Numbered from the stretch's first letter, positions 27,973 to 39,000 are shown. The stretch: DNA of 64,000 nt from Planctomycetota bacterium (GCA_029550925.1 JAKPGL010000130.1:40821-104820), one strand, 5' to 3'. A program made the numbers and translations. The notes: generated by a model from the sequence alone, not told the origin.

Positions 27973-30786
27973 TTAGAAGACCGTTGGGGCGTTAGGTTTC
28001 GGGGCTTCAGGCGCGCCGCGAATGGTTGCCTTGGGAAGGGCGGTTTGCAGAGACCGGATCGCTTGAGGAGTTACACGGGTCTGGGACAGATCGAGTTCCT
28101 CCAGCTTCGTAAGACCGCGAAGATGGACCAATCCCGCGTCGGTCACGCCCGTACCTTTCAAGCTCAGGTGGCGGAGCGAGGTCAGTTGGTTTAGGTGCGC
28201 CAGGCCGGCGTCGGTGATCCGGGTACCATCCAGATAGAGGCCTTCGAGGGATTGCAGGCGTGCAAGATGGGCCAAACCGGCGTCGCTGATCCGAGTATTC
28301 TGCAAACAGAGCGTACGCAACTCTCGGAGCTGTGCCACGTTCTCCAGTCCTGCATCGCTCACCTGGGCGCCGGCCAGACCGAGCGTCTGCACGTGGGGAA
28401 GCCGCTTGACGAGGGGCAGAGCCTCGTCGGCGACTGGGGTGTTTGTATAATCTACCATGATCACAGGTCGGCCGGGCCGCCGATCATCAAACGAGATCAT
28501 GACGTTGCCCAGCTTACGCAGCTTGGCGACGATAGCTTGCTGATCTTCTTCGGTGGGTGGGGGAGTCGGTTCGATCATCCTGGGAGCGAGCGTTACGTTG
28601 TTGGGCAGGGTCATAGGCTCGCCCAGCTTTGACGTGTCCAGGCGAAGCGCGGCCGACTCACCTTCGCGCATGGTTGCCTTATACAGCGCGATCTGTCCGG
28701 CTCCCTTGCTGGCGCAGAGATGGAACGGGCCGGTGCCGATCGCGCGGAGCGTCATCCGGTATTTTCCGTCGGGCAGCCAAACCCCCCAGGACAAGTCCTT
28801 CTTGCCCCGCGGGAACACGAATACTTGGCTTCCCCGTATGTCATTTTGCCAGGCGCCTGCCTCGGTCGCGCCAAGGCGCTCACCGCTCTCGCTGACGATT
28901 TCCACTAGGACTGGGCATCGCACGGAAAGGTGAACGCCCTTCATGGCTGGGCCGAGGATTGGGCCTCGCGGGTCTGCACGGTCGAACCCCCACTCAGGCG
29001 ACTCGGGATAGGTTTGCGGCGAGGCCGACCAATCCAAATTCCAATAGACCGAGCCTCCCAGCAGAGGAAAGGCGGATGACCAGTCGTCCACGTTCCAGCA
29101 ACTACTGCGGTCAGGCCGCGCCATACGCCCGAAAGGCCGTCCTTTCGTCTTCTTGCCCAACAACGCCTCTTCCAACCCGTAGAAATCCTCGAACATCGAG
29201 AGGAGGTACACTTCGGCCTTCTGTTGCGGCCAGGGATCAAGCACACGATTGCACCAGGTATCCTGGAACCAACGTTCCCGACGCGCCCGTGGATACAAGA
29301 GTACCGCGTAGTGTTCGCCGTCTTTCCGTTTCTGGCTGACAATGCCGCGCACGATCGGGCAGTACTCCAGCCCGATCATGAGGCTGTTCTCTCCGGAGTT
29401 CTCGCCGAAGCGCAGCCGATTCAGCAATCGCATGGTCTTAATCTGGTAACCGACACATGTGTACCCATTGAAGCCGAAAAGCTGGTTGTTCAGATCGCCC
29501 AATTCCATAGGGTACGGTTCGCCGAGGATCCATCCGCGCAAGGTCTGGTTGTACCGCTCCAGGACCTCGATCTGATGTGTGGGGATCACATCGCGGTTGG
29601 TTTTGTAATGTTGCACGACGGTCCAAAAGTGCTTCTCCAGCGTCAGGTCGTCGATTTGGGGTTGGACCGTCTGGATTTCCAGCTCGCTGACGCGCGCGAA
29701 TTCGCCTAAGCCCGGTACGCCGTCCAAAAGCGGCGCGTGCTCGGGCTTCGAAAGAAAAGCAGTGATCCGGTACTTGCCCAGCGCGTCGGGCGCAAAGGGG
29801 ATGATGCGGAACCGCCCAGCCTCGTCCGTGAAACACTGCTGACGGGGGTTGTCGGCGGACGTTCCAATGACAGCGTATCCTTCGTTGGGAAACACGATTT
29901 TCAGTGCGAAACGTTTTCTCGCCGGGTAGTCCACCAGCTTGCCTTCATTCAATCGCTTGAGTTGGCCGGTGATCACTACTCTTTGGCCCGCTACGTAGGT
30001 TGTCCGATCGCTGTGGAGTTCCAGCGTTACCGCTGGGCCGACAGCGGCGGTCGGATCGAGCAGCGGCTGGAGTTTCTTCTGCAAGTATCGCGCAACGGCT
30101 TCCACCTCCGCCACGCGCGGAGGACACTGATCCTGCTCCTCCCACCGCGGCGAGTCGAGAGGAATAATGTTATTGGAGCAGCCCACGGCCGCCAGGTACG
30201 GACCCATGCGGAACGCGACTATGACATCGCGGCGCCCTGCCACACGGTAAGACTTCACGTAGAACGCGCCTTCGCCCAACGCCGACTCGCCCATTTGCAT
30301 GGTCACCTTCTCTGGGTTGGCGCGGGTAGCCTCTTTTTGTCTCTGAAGCGCGGCCGTGGCCTCCTCCGCCGAGCCGAACCGTTGGTAGGATATACGCAAC
30401 TCGCCCGCATGCAAATCGCGGACTCGCCCAAATCGGGCCGTTTCGGAGTCGGCAGGATAGCCAGGCGGGATCGGTTGGTCCGGAGGCCGTTTCGTCAACA
30501 CGCGCACAATCCCGCCTTGCACGTTGGTTTCCCCGCCAAACTGCGTGATTGTCCAACCCCGGACGATGCGGCCCAGAACGGTCTCGATCTCTTCTCGGGA
30601 AAAGTAAACTTTTTGCTCTTTAGGCGCTCCAGACGCGCCGGCGCTCGGCCCTTCCGCTAACGCAATCTGGCAAGCGGCCAGCAGCAGGCACCAGCAGCCC
30701 AGACGCCAGATCATCGAAGCCAGAACGTCCGTCCCTAACGCCCCGACGCCCACCACACGCAACTCTGCTCCCCTAAGACGTTTCAT
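27973..30786 (-). CDS. Large exported protein with C-terminal leucine-rich repeats
   Basis: Signal-like N-terminus; C-terminal ISDAGLAHLARLQSLEGLYLDGTRITDAGLAHLNQLTSL repeats. Confidence 0.72.
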   Translation of the reverse strand: MKRLRGAELRVVGVGALGTDVLASMIWRLGCWCLLLAACQIALAEGPSAGASGAPKEQKVYFSREEIETVLGRIVRGWTITQFGGETNVQGGIVRVLTKRPPDQPIPPGYPADSETARFGRVRDLHAGELRISYQRFGSAEEATAALQRQKEATRANPEKVTMQMGESALGEGAFYVKSYRVAGRRDVIVAFRMGPYLAAVGCSNNIIPLDSPRWEEQDQCPPRVAEVEAVARYLQKKLQPLLDPTAAVGPAVTLELHSDRTTYVAGQRVVITGQLKRLNEGKLVDYPARKRFALKIVFPNEGYAVIGTSADNPRQQCFTDEAGRFRIIPFAPDALGKYRITAFLSKPEHAPLLDGVPGLGEFARVSELEIQTVQPQIDDLTLEKHFWTVVQHYKTNRDVIPTHQIEVLERYNQTLRGWILGEPYPMELGDLNNQLFGFNGYTCVGYQIKTMRLLNRLRFGENSGENSLMIGLEYCPIVRGIVSQKRKDGEHYAVLLYPRARRERWFQDTWCNRVLDPWPQQKAEVYLLSMFEDFYGLEEALLGKKTKGRPFGRMARPDRSSCWNVDDWSSAFPLLGGSVYWNLDWSASPQTYPESPEWGFDRADPRGPILGPAMKGVHLSVRCPVLVEIVSESGERLGATEAGAWQNDIRGSQVFVFPRGKKDLSWGVWLPDGKYRMTLRAIGTGPFHLCASKGAGQIALYKATMREGESAALRLDTSKLGEPMTLPNNVTLAPRMIEPTPPPTEEDQQAIVAKLRKLGNVMISFDDRRPGRPVIMVDYTNTPVADEALPLVKRLPHVQTLGLAGAQVSDAGLENVAQLRELRTLCLQNTRISDAGLAHLARLQSLEGLYLDGTRITDAGLAHLNQLTSLRHLSLKGTGVTDAGLVHLRGLTKLEELDLSQTRVTPQAIRSLQTALPKATIRGAPEAPKPNAPTVF

Positions 30787-31204
30787 GATGGGAAACTCCT
30801 ATGCAGCCTGGAGAGGATCGAATCCTGCTCAATTATAACCCGGCGCTAGGAAGAGCTAGTAAAAGATTGTCTAAAATGCCTGTACTTTCTAAAGATTCTC
30901 CTGAGGGTTTCCCGAAATTAAGACCCTCTACCAAAATAAACCTCTTAGGCGAGGTGGGGGTAGGCGTTGCCGCCGGTGGGGTGGACTTGCTGGAGACGCG
31001 ATCAATCGCTCTTGGCCTGGATCGCTTTTTTTGGGAAAATCGGAGGGCTGCTGGAACTGAGGGGAACGAGATGGCTAAAAGGCCCTCTTTCTGGGGGGGC
31101 TTTTGGAAATTCCGTAGCATGAAGGAGAAGCCCTTCTCGAAGGAACTTCCCAAACGAGGGACACCAGAGGAGGTGCGAGTCGGCGCACGGAGGAGGTTCA
31201 CCAG

Positions 31205-32131
31205 ATGCGGCTAGGACGGGTGATGGATTGGGGCGTCTATTTGGTGGTCCGGATATTTATCTGTCTGGTGCAAGCCATGCGGATGGAGACGGCCCAAGGG
31301 ATAGCCCAGTTTTTAGCTTGGCTTGCGCATCGGGTGTTTCGGATACGGCGGCGCGTGGTGGAGGAGAACTTGCGGTGTGCGTTTCCGCATCTCGGGGCGG
31401 CGGAACGGGAACGGTTGGCCCGCCGGATGTGGGAACATCTTTTCTTGTTGGTGGTCGAAGTGGCCCATGCACCGCGAAAAATCCACCAGACCAATTGGCG
31501 CGATTACATTCAGTTGGGCAATAAAGATGTTTTGGTGCGGCTTTTGCTTTCGGACCGGCCGGTCATTATTGTTACCGGCCATTTTGGCAATTTTGAGTTG
31601 GCGGGGGTGATGCTCGGGCTTCTGGGCTTTCCTACCTATACGGTGGCCAGGGCGCTGGACAATCCCTATCTGGATCGGTTTGTGAATCGGTTTCGGGGCC
31701 TGAGCGGGCAGTTCATCATTCCCAAAAAAGGCGGTTATGATCAGATCGTCGAGGTGATGGCTCACGGCGGGGCGATGACCTTCCTGGCCGACCAACACGC
31801 CGGCGACAAAGGCTGTTGGGTGGAGTTTTTTGGTCGGCCCGCCTCGGCCCACAAAGCGATTGCGCTGTTGGCGATGACGTATAACGCCCCGATGGTGGTC
31901 GGGTATTGTCGGCGTTTGGACCGGCCGCTCCGCTTTGAGATGCGGGTCCATGCTACAGCCGACCCCCAACAGACGCCGCCGGAAACCGCCTCGGTCAAAG
32001 CGTTGACCCAATGGTACACCACTCGGTTGGAGGAGATCATCCGCTCTTGGCCGGAGCAGTACTGGTGGCTGCACCGTCGATGGCGCACGCCGCCGGCCCG
32101 CCAAACCAAGCTCGATAAGAAAGCCGCCTGA
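31205..32131 (+). CDS. Lysophospholipid/lipid A acyltransferase (LpxL/HtrB-like)
   Basis: VEENLRCAFPHLGAAERERLARRMWEH, VTGHFGNFE, ADQHAGDKGCWVEFFGRPA, PEQYWWLHRRWR. Confidence 0.9.
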   Translation: MRLGRVMDWGVYLVVRIFICLVQAMRMETAQGIAQFLAWLAHRVFRIRRRVVEENLRCAFPHLGAAERERLARRMWEHLFLLVVEVAHAPRKIHQTNWRDYIQLGNKDVLVRLLLSDRPVIIVTGHFGNFELAGVMLGLLGFPTYTVARALDNPYLDRFVNRFRGLSGQFIIPKKGGYDQIVEVMAHGGAMTFLADQHAGDKGCWVEFFGRPASAHKAIALLAMTYNAPMVVGYCRRLDRPLRFEMRVHATADPQQTPPETASVKALTQWYTTRLEEIIRSWPEQYWWLHRRWRTPPARQTKLDKKAA

Positions 32132-32247
32132 CAGACGCCCCCAGCCCAGCAAGCTGACAAAAGGGAAAATGGCCGGTCGTTGCCCCGGTCTTGGATGGTC
32201 GATGGCCGCTGTCGGCGGGATTCTTTACCAGACGGGGCGAACATCGG

Positions 32248-33108
32248 TTAGACGCCCAATTCTTTTCGGAGCCAGGCCAGGGTTTCTGCGTGTTGTCGGC
32301 TTGTTTCGGCCAGGGACTGGACCTGTTGCTGCAGCTCGGCCAATTGGCGGCGGAGGTCTTGCAGATCGGCCTGGAGAGAGGGCGAACCAGAAGGCGGGAA
32401 GGAGACCATTTCCCTCGGTTGGACGCCGTCGGCAACTCCTTCGGAGGTCGGGCTGGGCAACGAGCCGGTTGCCGGCGAGGAAAGCGATTCAGGCCGGATC
32501 GGCTGGACGGTCTGTTGATATTGCGCCTGGATCCGTTCCATTTCCCGCGGAGGATACAGGGCGTGGCCGACCACATGGCCTCGACCTTCGGGCGTGAGCG
32601 AAACAAGAAGCCCCTTCGCCTTGAGCGAAGCGAGCACTTGTCGGAGGGCGGCCAGATCGGCCAGCGGCTCCATACGGCTGGCATGGGCGCGGAGTTCGCC
32701 TTCGGTTTGCGGCCCGCGGAGCAAAAGTTCGGCCATGACCGCTGCTTCGACTTTATCGACGCCCAACCATTCGTAGAAGTAATGTCGATATTTGGGCACT
32801 CGGCCATAGCCTTCGACCAGCCCTACAGCGCCGATCGCCCGGAGCCGGTCCAAGGCGGCCTCTACGTCTTCAGGTTCCAGTTGCATGACGGGGGCCCGAT
32901 TGCTTTTCTGATTGGCCCCGGTCGTAACGGCGTTGAGCGAAAGCGGATACACATCGGGGGTGGTCTTAGCCTTTTCGACCAGCACGCCCAGGACCCGGCG
33001 TTCTACCGGTCCGATCGGCTGCCACCGGCGTGGGGCCGCCGCAGGTTCTGAACCATCCGGCCCAGAACCGGCTGGTGGATGGAGCGGCTGGTCCGAAAAA
33101 CTTGCCAT
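32248..33108 (-). CDS. YceH family (DUF480) protein
   Basis: IGPVERRVLGVLVEKAKTTPDVYPLSLNAVTTGANQKSNRAPVMQL; LLLRGPQTEGELRAHASRM. Confidence 0.92.
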   Translation of the reverse strand: MASFSDQPLHPPAGSGPDGSEPAAAPRRWQPIGPVERRVLGVLVEKAKTTPDVYPLSLNAVTTGANQKSNRAPVMQLEPEDVEAALDRLRAIGAVGLVEGYGRVPKYRHYFYEWLGVDKVEAAVMAELLLRGPQTEGELRAHASRMEPLADLAALRQVLASLKAKGLLVSLTPEGRGHVVGHALYPPREMERIQAQYQQTVQPIRPESLSSPATGSLPSPTSEGVADGVQPREMVSFPPSGSPSLQADLQDLRRQLAELQQQVQSLAETSRQHAETLAWLRKELGV

Positions 33109-33204
33109 GGTTGTTCCTCCTTGGTTGAAAACTTCCTAACATTTCCGTTCAACCCTCGCCCTGGCGGGCGAGGTTCAGATGGCTTTCCGATACGGTAGAA
33201 ATGT

Positions 33205-36200
33205 TTAGTCCTTTTCCATGCTGGCCTGGATTTGTTGGGCGGAGAGGTCGAAGGGGAAGGCGGCATAGTGGGACAGTTGGCGGCGTTCGATCTTTAATCG
33301 GATTCGGGTGGCTTCATCGGTGTTGGGGTCGGCCATCTGTTGATCGAACTGTTGGACTGTGGAACGGGTTTTGGATCGGCCTTGTTCATAGGCTTGGATG
33401 GCCGAGGCGCCCCATTGGGCCGCTGCGGCGTCCAATTGGGGGAACAATTCGGGTTTGGGCCGCGAAGGCCCTTCGGGCGCCAGCTCGGCAAACTCCCGAA
33501 GCTGGCCGATCCAGGAGAGCATCCCCTGCCAATCTGCGGAAAGCGATTGGCCGGGTTTGGGTTTCGGCCCCGTTGTCAGCATCCCGATCAATTCTTCGAG
33601 GCCCCGGTTGTAGGATTGCCGCTCGAAAAACGTCCAAGCAATCGCCATGCGCGGCAGAGGCAGTTCGGAATGCTCCAGTTTCAGGCGTTCAAAATGTTGC
33701 TGGGCTTCCTCTCGGTCTTTGCGGTCTTTGGATTTCAGCAAACACAGGCCGTAGGCCAATTCCGGCTCCAGTTCACTGCCAGCCAACTTCTTGGCTTCCG
33801 AATAGGCCTGGCTGACGGCGTCCATGTCGATCTTCTCCTGTCGCACGAGCGAAAGTAACCGACGGATGGAGCGTTTGGCGTTTTCGGAAAGCCGGGGCGG
33901 CTCCAGATTGGGCAGAAACAGCTCCGGGGTTTGGGTCTTGGCCAATGCCTTGCTAGCTTCGGACATGGCGGCTTGCAAGAATTCCGAAAGTTCGGTCGCC
34001 TCCAGTTGGCCGTCCCGGTTCTTGTCCGCTTTGCCGGAAAATCCCTCCGCCAATGCGTAGGCAAAGACCGAATGGCCTTTGTCAGGCCAATAGTATCCCT
34101 TCTGGCCTTCTCGACAACTGGCAATGGCGGTTACCGTGCGGAGGATGCCTCGGGTTTGAGGCGTTTTGATCGTGCGGATCATTTCTGCGGTGGACGGCTG
34201 GTTCAGCCCATGGGCGGCCGTATCCTGCGAGCAGTCTAAAAGCAGCCATTTCTCTTTGGCCGAACATTTCTCCAATTCATCCACCAGCCATTGCAACGGC
34301 AAACCAGTAAGGGGAATCCGCCGGGAGTCGAAATTTTTGGGCGCCAGATATACCTTCCCTTCCGAATCCTTAAAGGCATGGCCGGCGAAATAGACGATCA
34401 CCGAACTGTCGGCCCCCGTCCGGTCCAAAAAACCAGGAATGCCCTGTTCCAGACGAACCAGATTCTCGTCCACCAGCAGTAAGACCTGTTCCGGGGGCAC
34501 GGCAAACCGGCGAACCAGAACATCGCGAAGATATTGCACATCCTGAGTGGGCCAGCGGAGCCCGGTCAACAATTTGTCTTCGTAATTTTGGACGCCGATC
34601 AAGATGGCCCACCGCTTTGGGTCCGGCGGCCGACGAGCGGCAATCTGTTTGGCCTCCGGCGTGCGCGCGGGATCGGGCGTATCGTGCTGGATATCGACAA
34701 TATCGCCGCGGCGCAGGTCGGTCCACTCGACCGGTTCGCCGCCCAGGGTGATCTTGCAATCGGGGCGAACCAGAAACTTTTTCTCTTTGCCGTCCACTTG
34801 GACATCCATCGTACGGGCGTCGTACTCGATCCGGACAATTGGCCCGCCCTCGCCGATGGTCCGATAGGCGTGGATGCGGAGGATTTGCAGATCATGATAG
34901 ACGGTGGCCTTATCGCCCGGCTGCAAATCGGCCGGGGTGAGCCGTCGCTCTTGAAGCACCGCCTGGTCGTTGAGCGTTACTTCGCAGTTGGGCGCGATGG
35001 GCAACGAAAGCACTTCCGAAGAGGCCGTTTCGCCTCGGTCGAGAGTCAAGATTTTCTTCTTCGGGTCATAATCCCGAACCACCCCCTCGAAGGAGACCAC
35101 CCGTTGGATGTCCAGTTGCGTAGCTTCCCGACCGGTTTCGGTCCCCCGATGTTTCACCACCACCCGGTCATCCACTCGCAAGTCGGCCAGTTGGACGGCG
35201 CGACCGTCGATCTCGGTTCGACCGTTGATGGTGATCTTCTTGTTTTGGCTGAGGTCCTGAGGAACTTGAATACAAAGGGGCGGAGTTCCCTCGGGACTGT
35301 TTTCAATGGCGAGCCAGAATTGGCCCAATTCCGGCTCCACCTTGGCCGCCACCCCGCGATGTTCCTCCGGGCGATAAATGTGGTATTCGGTGAATCGCCG
35401 TTTGGTTTCCACATCGTCGAGCACTTTGACGATCATTTCGTCGCCTTCGCGGAGATCGCGCAAGGTGGCGGCTTTTTCATTGATAAAAAAGCGATCGTAT
35501 CTGCCGACAGAGCGTTCCACCGCCCGCCCCTTTTGGTCTCCCTCCAAGTATTCTACCGAGATAAGATGTTCGTCCGAATAAACATGTCGAACCACCGCAC
35601 GGGTGGGCGGAGGCGGACCTTCCGGCGGCGGCGTGGGTCTGGGCAGAATCATCCAGATCGACAGCAAGAGCGATACCAATATCGCCGCAATCGCCCCGAT
35701 CCGAGTGAGCTTCTTTTGCCGGGCTTCGCGCTCCCGGGCGGCGATCTGTTCGGGCGTCTCCTCTGGCGGCGGCGGGGGCATGGCCACCAACCGAGGGTCG
35801 GTCCGCAAATCCCGCAGCGCCTCGGCCGCCGAATGATACCGACGTTGGGGGTCTTTGGTCGCCATCCGTTGGATGACGGCGGCCAAATCGGGCGGCACCC
35901 CTTCCAGGACCCGATGGATTTCCGGCAAATGCAAATCCGCCGCCGCATGCCACATCATCCAGGCGATCTGCGGGTCGCGGCCATAGGCGCTCAGACCGGG
36001 GAAAAGGTTCTCGAACTGCCGACCGCACATCAACTCGTAACAAACGAATCCTAACGAATACAAATCGCTGGCAGGACCGACCGGCCCGAACTGCGGATTG
36101 ATAAGCTCCGGGGCCATGTATTTGGTAGTACCTTTGAGCAGGCTGCCCTCTTCATTGGCGGCCCGCCGGGCCAGGCCAAAATCGCCCAACTTCACCCGCC

Positions 36201-36618
36201 CCTGAGCGTCAACCAGCAGATTGCTGGGTTTAATGTCCCCGTGAATAACCCCGCGAGAGTGCAAAAAGTCCAATGCACTCAAGCCACCTGCCAGCACAAT
36301 GCGAAGATAATCCAGATCGATCGGGCCGGCCTCCAACGCCTGTTTCAGGCTGCCCCGCATCAGCTCCAGGATCAGCCAGCCCCGGCTCCGGTCGATGTCG
36401 TAAATGGTCAGAATGTGCGGATGCTGGAGGTTGGCCAGTAGTTGCGCTTCCCGCCAGTACCGCTCCAGTTGCCGGGGGTCGATCAGATATTGCTGATGGA
36501 TCTGTTTGATGGCCACTTCCCGGCCAAGTTCTCGGTCCCTGGCCCGATAGACAATAGCAAAATCCCCGGCGGCGATGGTATCGACGATTTCATAACGGGC
36601 GGTCGCTGCCATGGACAT
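33205..36618 (-). CDS. Serine/threonine kinase fused to caspase-like (peptidase C14) domain
   Basis: Kinase HGDIKPSNLLV, DFGLAR, YMAPELINPQ; TM IGAIAAILVSLLLSIWMIL; caspase KRWAILIGVQNYED, VIVYFAGHAF, KWLLLDCSQD. Confidence 0.9.
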   Translation of the reverse strand: MSMAATARYEIVDTIAAGDFAIVYRARDRELGREVAIKQIHQQYLIDPRQLERYWREAQLLANLQHPHILTIYDIDRSRGWLILELMRGSLKQALEAGPIDLDYLRIVLAGGLSALDFLHSRGVIHGDIKPSNLLVDAQGRVKLGDFGLARRAANEEGSLLKGTTKYMAPELINPQFGPVGPASDLYSLGFVCYELMCGRQFENLFPGLSAYGRDPQIAWMMWHAAADLHLPEIHRVLEGVPPDLAAVIQRMATKDPQRRYHSAAEALRDLRTDPRLVAMPPPPPEETPEQIAAREREARQKKLTRIGAIAAILVSLLLSIWMILPRPTPPPEGPPPPTRAVVRHVYSDEHLISVEYLEGDQKGRAVERSVGRYDRFFINEKAATLRDLREGDEMIVKVLDDVETKRRFTEYHIYRPEEHRGVAAKVEPELGQFWLAIENSPEGTPPLCIQVPQDLSQNKKITINGRTEIDGRAVQLADLRVDDRVVVKHRGTETGREATQLDIQRVVSFEGVVRDYDPKKKILTLDRGETASSEVLSLPIAPNCEVTLNDQAVLQERRLTPADLQPGDKATVYHDLQILRIHAYRTIGEGGPIVRIEYDARTMDVQVDGKEKKFLVRPDCKITLGGEPVEWTDLRRGDIVDIQHDTPDPARTPEAKQIAARRPPDPKRWAILIGVQNYEDKLLTGLRWPTQDVQYLRDVLVRRFAVPPEQVLLLVDENLVRLEQGIPGFLDRTGADSSVIVYFAGHAFKDSEGKVYLAPKNFDSRRIPLTGLPLQWLVDELEKCSAKEKWLLLDCSQDTAAHGLNQPSTAEMIRTIKTPQTRGILRTVTAIASCREGQKGYYWPDKGHSVFAYALAEGFSGKADKNRDGQLEATELSEFLQAAMSEASKALAKTQTPELFLPNLEPPRLSENAKRSIRRLLSLVRQEKIDMDAVSQAYSEAKKLAGSELEPELAYGLCLLKSKDRKDREEAQQHFERLKLEHSELPLPRMAIAWTFFERQSYNRGLEELIGMLTTGPKPKPGQSLSADWQGMLSWIGQLREFAELAPEGPSRPKPELFPQLDAAAAQWGASAIQAYEQGRSKTRSTVQQFDQQMADPNTDEATRIRLKIERRQLSHYAAFPFDLSAQQIQASMEKD

Positions 36619-36767
36619 GTCCTTATGGAGTTCCTTGGAGAAGATTCACCTTCTTTGTTATGGTACCAGAAAGAGAGCTGCTTGCTCTAGGCCCCCAAAC
36701 CATCGAGGGAAAAACCGACAGGAAAACCTGTCCCTTCGAGAAGCTCCCGTGGTGGAATCCACGGACC

Positions 36768-37964
36768 TTACGGAGGACCGCTCAACAGGGTGATTAGACA
36801 TTTCTCCAACTCGCGATCTCGTTTGGGGCTGCCCGTCAGCCCACGGGCCGGGTCCAATCGCTCCGCCCGAAGCATATCCAAAACTCTCTGGTAGTATTGG
36901 CGTTCTTTGCGATAATCTCCCTGGGCGTAAGCGATCAAGGCTTCCCGAAGATAGATTTGATAGCGTTCCAATTCTTTGCCTTCCGGATTGCCAGTATATT
37001 CCGCCTCGATCTTCTGGCGAACTTCCCGCTTCTCTTGTTCCAACGAGGTGTTTTTGGGGGCGACATCCATAAGAATCAACACCACCGAAAGCCCCAGACT
37101 CAGACAGACGGCGGCCAACAGGAGAAAGGGATTCATGGAACGACTCTCTTGAGCCGCCGGTTGGTCTGCGTCGGTTTCTTTGAGCCGAAGTTCCGGTAAT
37201 TTGCCGTCGCTTCCTAAGGGCATGGTGGAAGGAGCGGCCTGGGTGGCGATGAATCGGGCCACCTTTCGGCCCGCCGCCCCAGAAGTGGGAAGGGTAGCCA
37301 CTACTCCCGCTCGGCCAGAACGCGCTGGCGGTGCGACTGGGGAGACAGTCGGGGAACCTTTTCCTGACGGCGGTGCGGGCGGCAAGCCAGCGGTCGTCCC
37401 CGGCGCCACAGCTCCTGGGGCGGGCGGGGGGACATTGGGCGGCGCCGGCGGCGGGCCCCCTGGTAACCCCGAAGGAGGAACGCTCGGCGGCGCCGGCGGC
37501 GGGCCTCCTGCTACCCTCATGCCCGGTGTAAGACCACCGGGGGGAGGCGGAGGAACCGAAGGGACGACTCCGCCTGGAAGCGGCGGCGAAGACGCCGTTC
37601 GGACCGGCGGCGCTCCGCTGCTCGGCGGGGCCGAACCGCCCAGCGGCGGCGGAGGCGGCGGCGAAGCAGGCAATGGTCCTCGCCCTGGAGCAACCGTCCC
37701 CGGGGGAAGCGGGCTGGACGACGCCGGAGGAACGCCTCCGGCGGTCGGAGACGGCAAACCCGCCGACGCCCCTGCCGCCACACCCGCGCTAACGCCCGGA
37801 TTGAGAGCGACAATCTCGGCAGGTTCTGGGCTGGGGTCTATTGGGGCGGTGCTGGGAACCCAAAACCGGCCCCCACACTGAGGGCAATGTGCGTAACTAT
37901 TGGCCATCTTGCGAGGCGCCAATAAATGCTGCCGACACCGTGGACATTGCAACTGGAAAGGCAT
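36768..37964 (-). CDS. Zinc-ribbon/proline-rich linker/TM hypothetical protein
   Basis: MPFQLQCPRCRQHLLAPRKMANSYAHCPQCGGRFWVP, long PPP/GGP linker, TM NPFLLLAAVCLSLGLSVVLILM. Confidence 0.75.
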   Translation of the reverse strand: MPFQLQCPRCRQHLLAPRKMANSYAHCPQCGGRFWVPSTAPIDPSPEPAEIVALNPGVSAGVAAGASAGLPSPTAGGVPPASSSPLPPGTVAPGRGPLPASPPPPPPLGGSAPPSSGAPPVRTASSPPLPGGVVPSVPPPPPGGLTPGMRVAGGPPPAPPSVPPSGLPGGPPPAPPNVPPPAPGAVAPGTTAGLPPAPPSGKGSPTVSPVAPPARSGRAGVVATLPTSGAAGRKVARFIATQAAPSTMPLGSDGKLPELRLKETDADQPAAQESRSMNPFLLLAAVCLSLGLSVVLILMDVAPKNTSLEQEKREVRQKIEAEYTGNPEGKELERYQIYLREALIAYAQGDYRKERQYYQRVLDMLRAERLDPARGLTGSPKRDRELEKCLITLLSGPP

Positions 37965-38055
37965 GGATCACCTACCGTCAAAACGTTCTCAATCCTGGGT
38001 AGTCGCCGCCCTGTCGGGCTAACATTGCGGCTTTCGTTCTCCTTTTCCTATTGGC

Positions 38056-39000
38056 CTACATGGTTAACCCGAATTGCAGATAATTCATTAAAAATGGCCC
38101 GATGATGATCAGCACCGTGGCCACCATGATCAGCACACCAGGCAGCAGCATGTTGACGCCGGCTTCGCCGGCGACGGTTTCGGCCCGTTGGGTGCGTTTC
38201 AGTCGGAGCAGGTCCGCCTGGGTGCGGAAGATGTGGGCCAACGGCGTGCCTAGTTCTTCGCCCTGCAGAATAGCGCCGATGATGCTGGTGATTTCGTCGT
38301 CGCTGAGTCGATCCCGCATGGCCGAAAACGCCTCATATCGGGTTTTCCCCAGGTTCATATCCGTCAGGACTCGTCCGAACTCCTCGGCCACCGGATGTCC
38401 GTGAAACTCTTTGACCCCTTGGGTCAGGGCGTTGAGGAACGAGGCGCCGGCTTCCATGAGCAGGGTCAATAGGTCCAGCAAGAAGGGCATCCTGCGTTTG
38501 ATCATCAACAATCGCCATCGGGCGCGTGCGGCCAAGCGCCGACGCAAAAAATAGGCCGTCAGGATCGTCATCCCCGCCGCGGCCAAAAGGCCGGCCATCC
38601 CCAACGCATTGAAAAAGAAATAGCCATACAGCGGCGACAGGGCCAACGCAAACAGCTCGGCACGGGCCAGATATTCCTCGGCCAGCCAGAAGCGCGGCAA
38701 CCCGGCCGCCTGAATTTCTCGATGGATTTCTGGCAACGCCTCTCGGAAAGCGGCCCGATTGAAGGCCGCCAACAGTTGGATCAGCGGTTGGAAGACCCGA
38801 TAAAAAATGTCGATCCGCCGCAGTTCGTTGATGCGGGTTACGTCGTAGCGCCATTCTCTGTCTTGCGGCAGGTCTTCGGTGTGCAAGACCTGATAAAGCC
38901 AATAGATAAACACGGCGACGGCCAACCCCATCACCCCGCTCGCCGTGATCAACAACCCAGGGATGTCCGTTGCAATAAGCAGCGTTATCGTCGTTTCCAT
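38056..39000 (-). CDS. Type II/Tad secretion F-domain protein (TadC-like)
   Basis: LLDLLTLLMEAGASFLNALTQ, ILQGEELGTPLAHIFRTQADLLRLKRTQRAE. Confidence 0.85.
   Translation of the reverse strand: METTITLLIATDIPGLLITASGVMGLAVAVFIYWLYQVLHTEDLPQDREWRYDVTRINELRRIDIFYRVFQPLIQLLAAFNRAAFREALPEIHREIQAAGLPRFWLAEEYLARAELFALALSPLYGYFFFNALGMAGLLAAAGMTILTAYFLRRRLAARARWRLLMIKRRMPFLLDLLTLLMEAGASFLNALTQGVKEFHGHPVAEEFGRVLTDMNLGKTRYEAFSAMRDRLSDDEITSIIGAILQGEELGTPLAHIFRTQADLLRLKRTQRAETVAGEAGVNMLLPGVLIMVATVLIIIGPFLMNYLQFGLTM

Noticed and set aside
29737-30660. 307-aa plus-strand ORF and other long antisense ORFs (e.g. 34534-36054, 44184-45428)
   Set aside because: They mirror strongly supported minus-strand genes and are GC-rich antisense shadows with no recognisable motifs.
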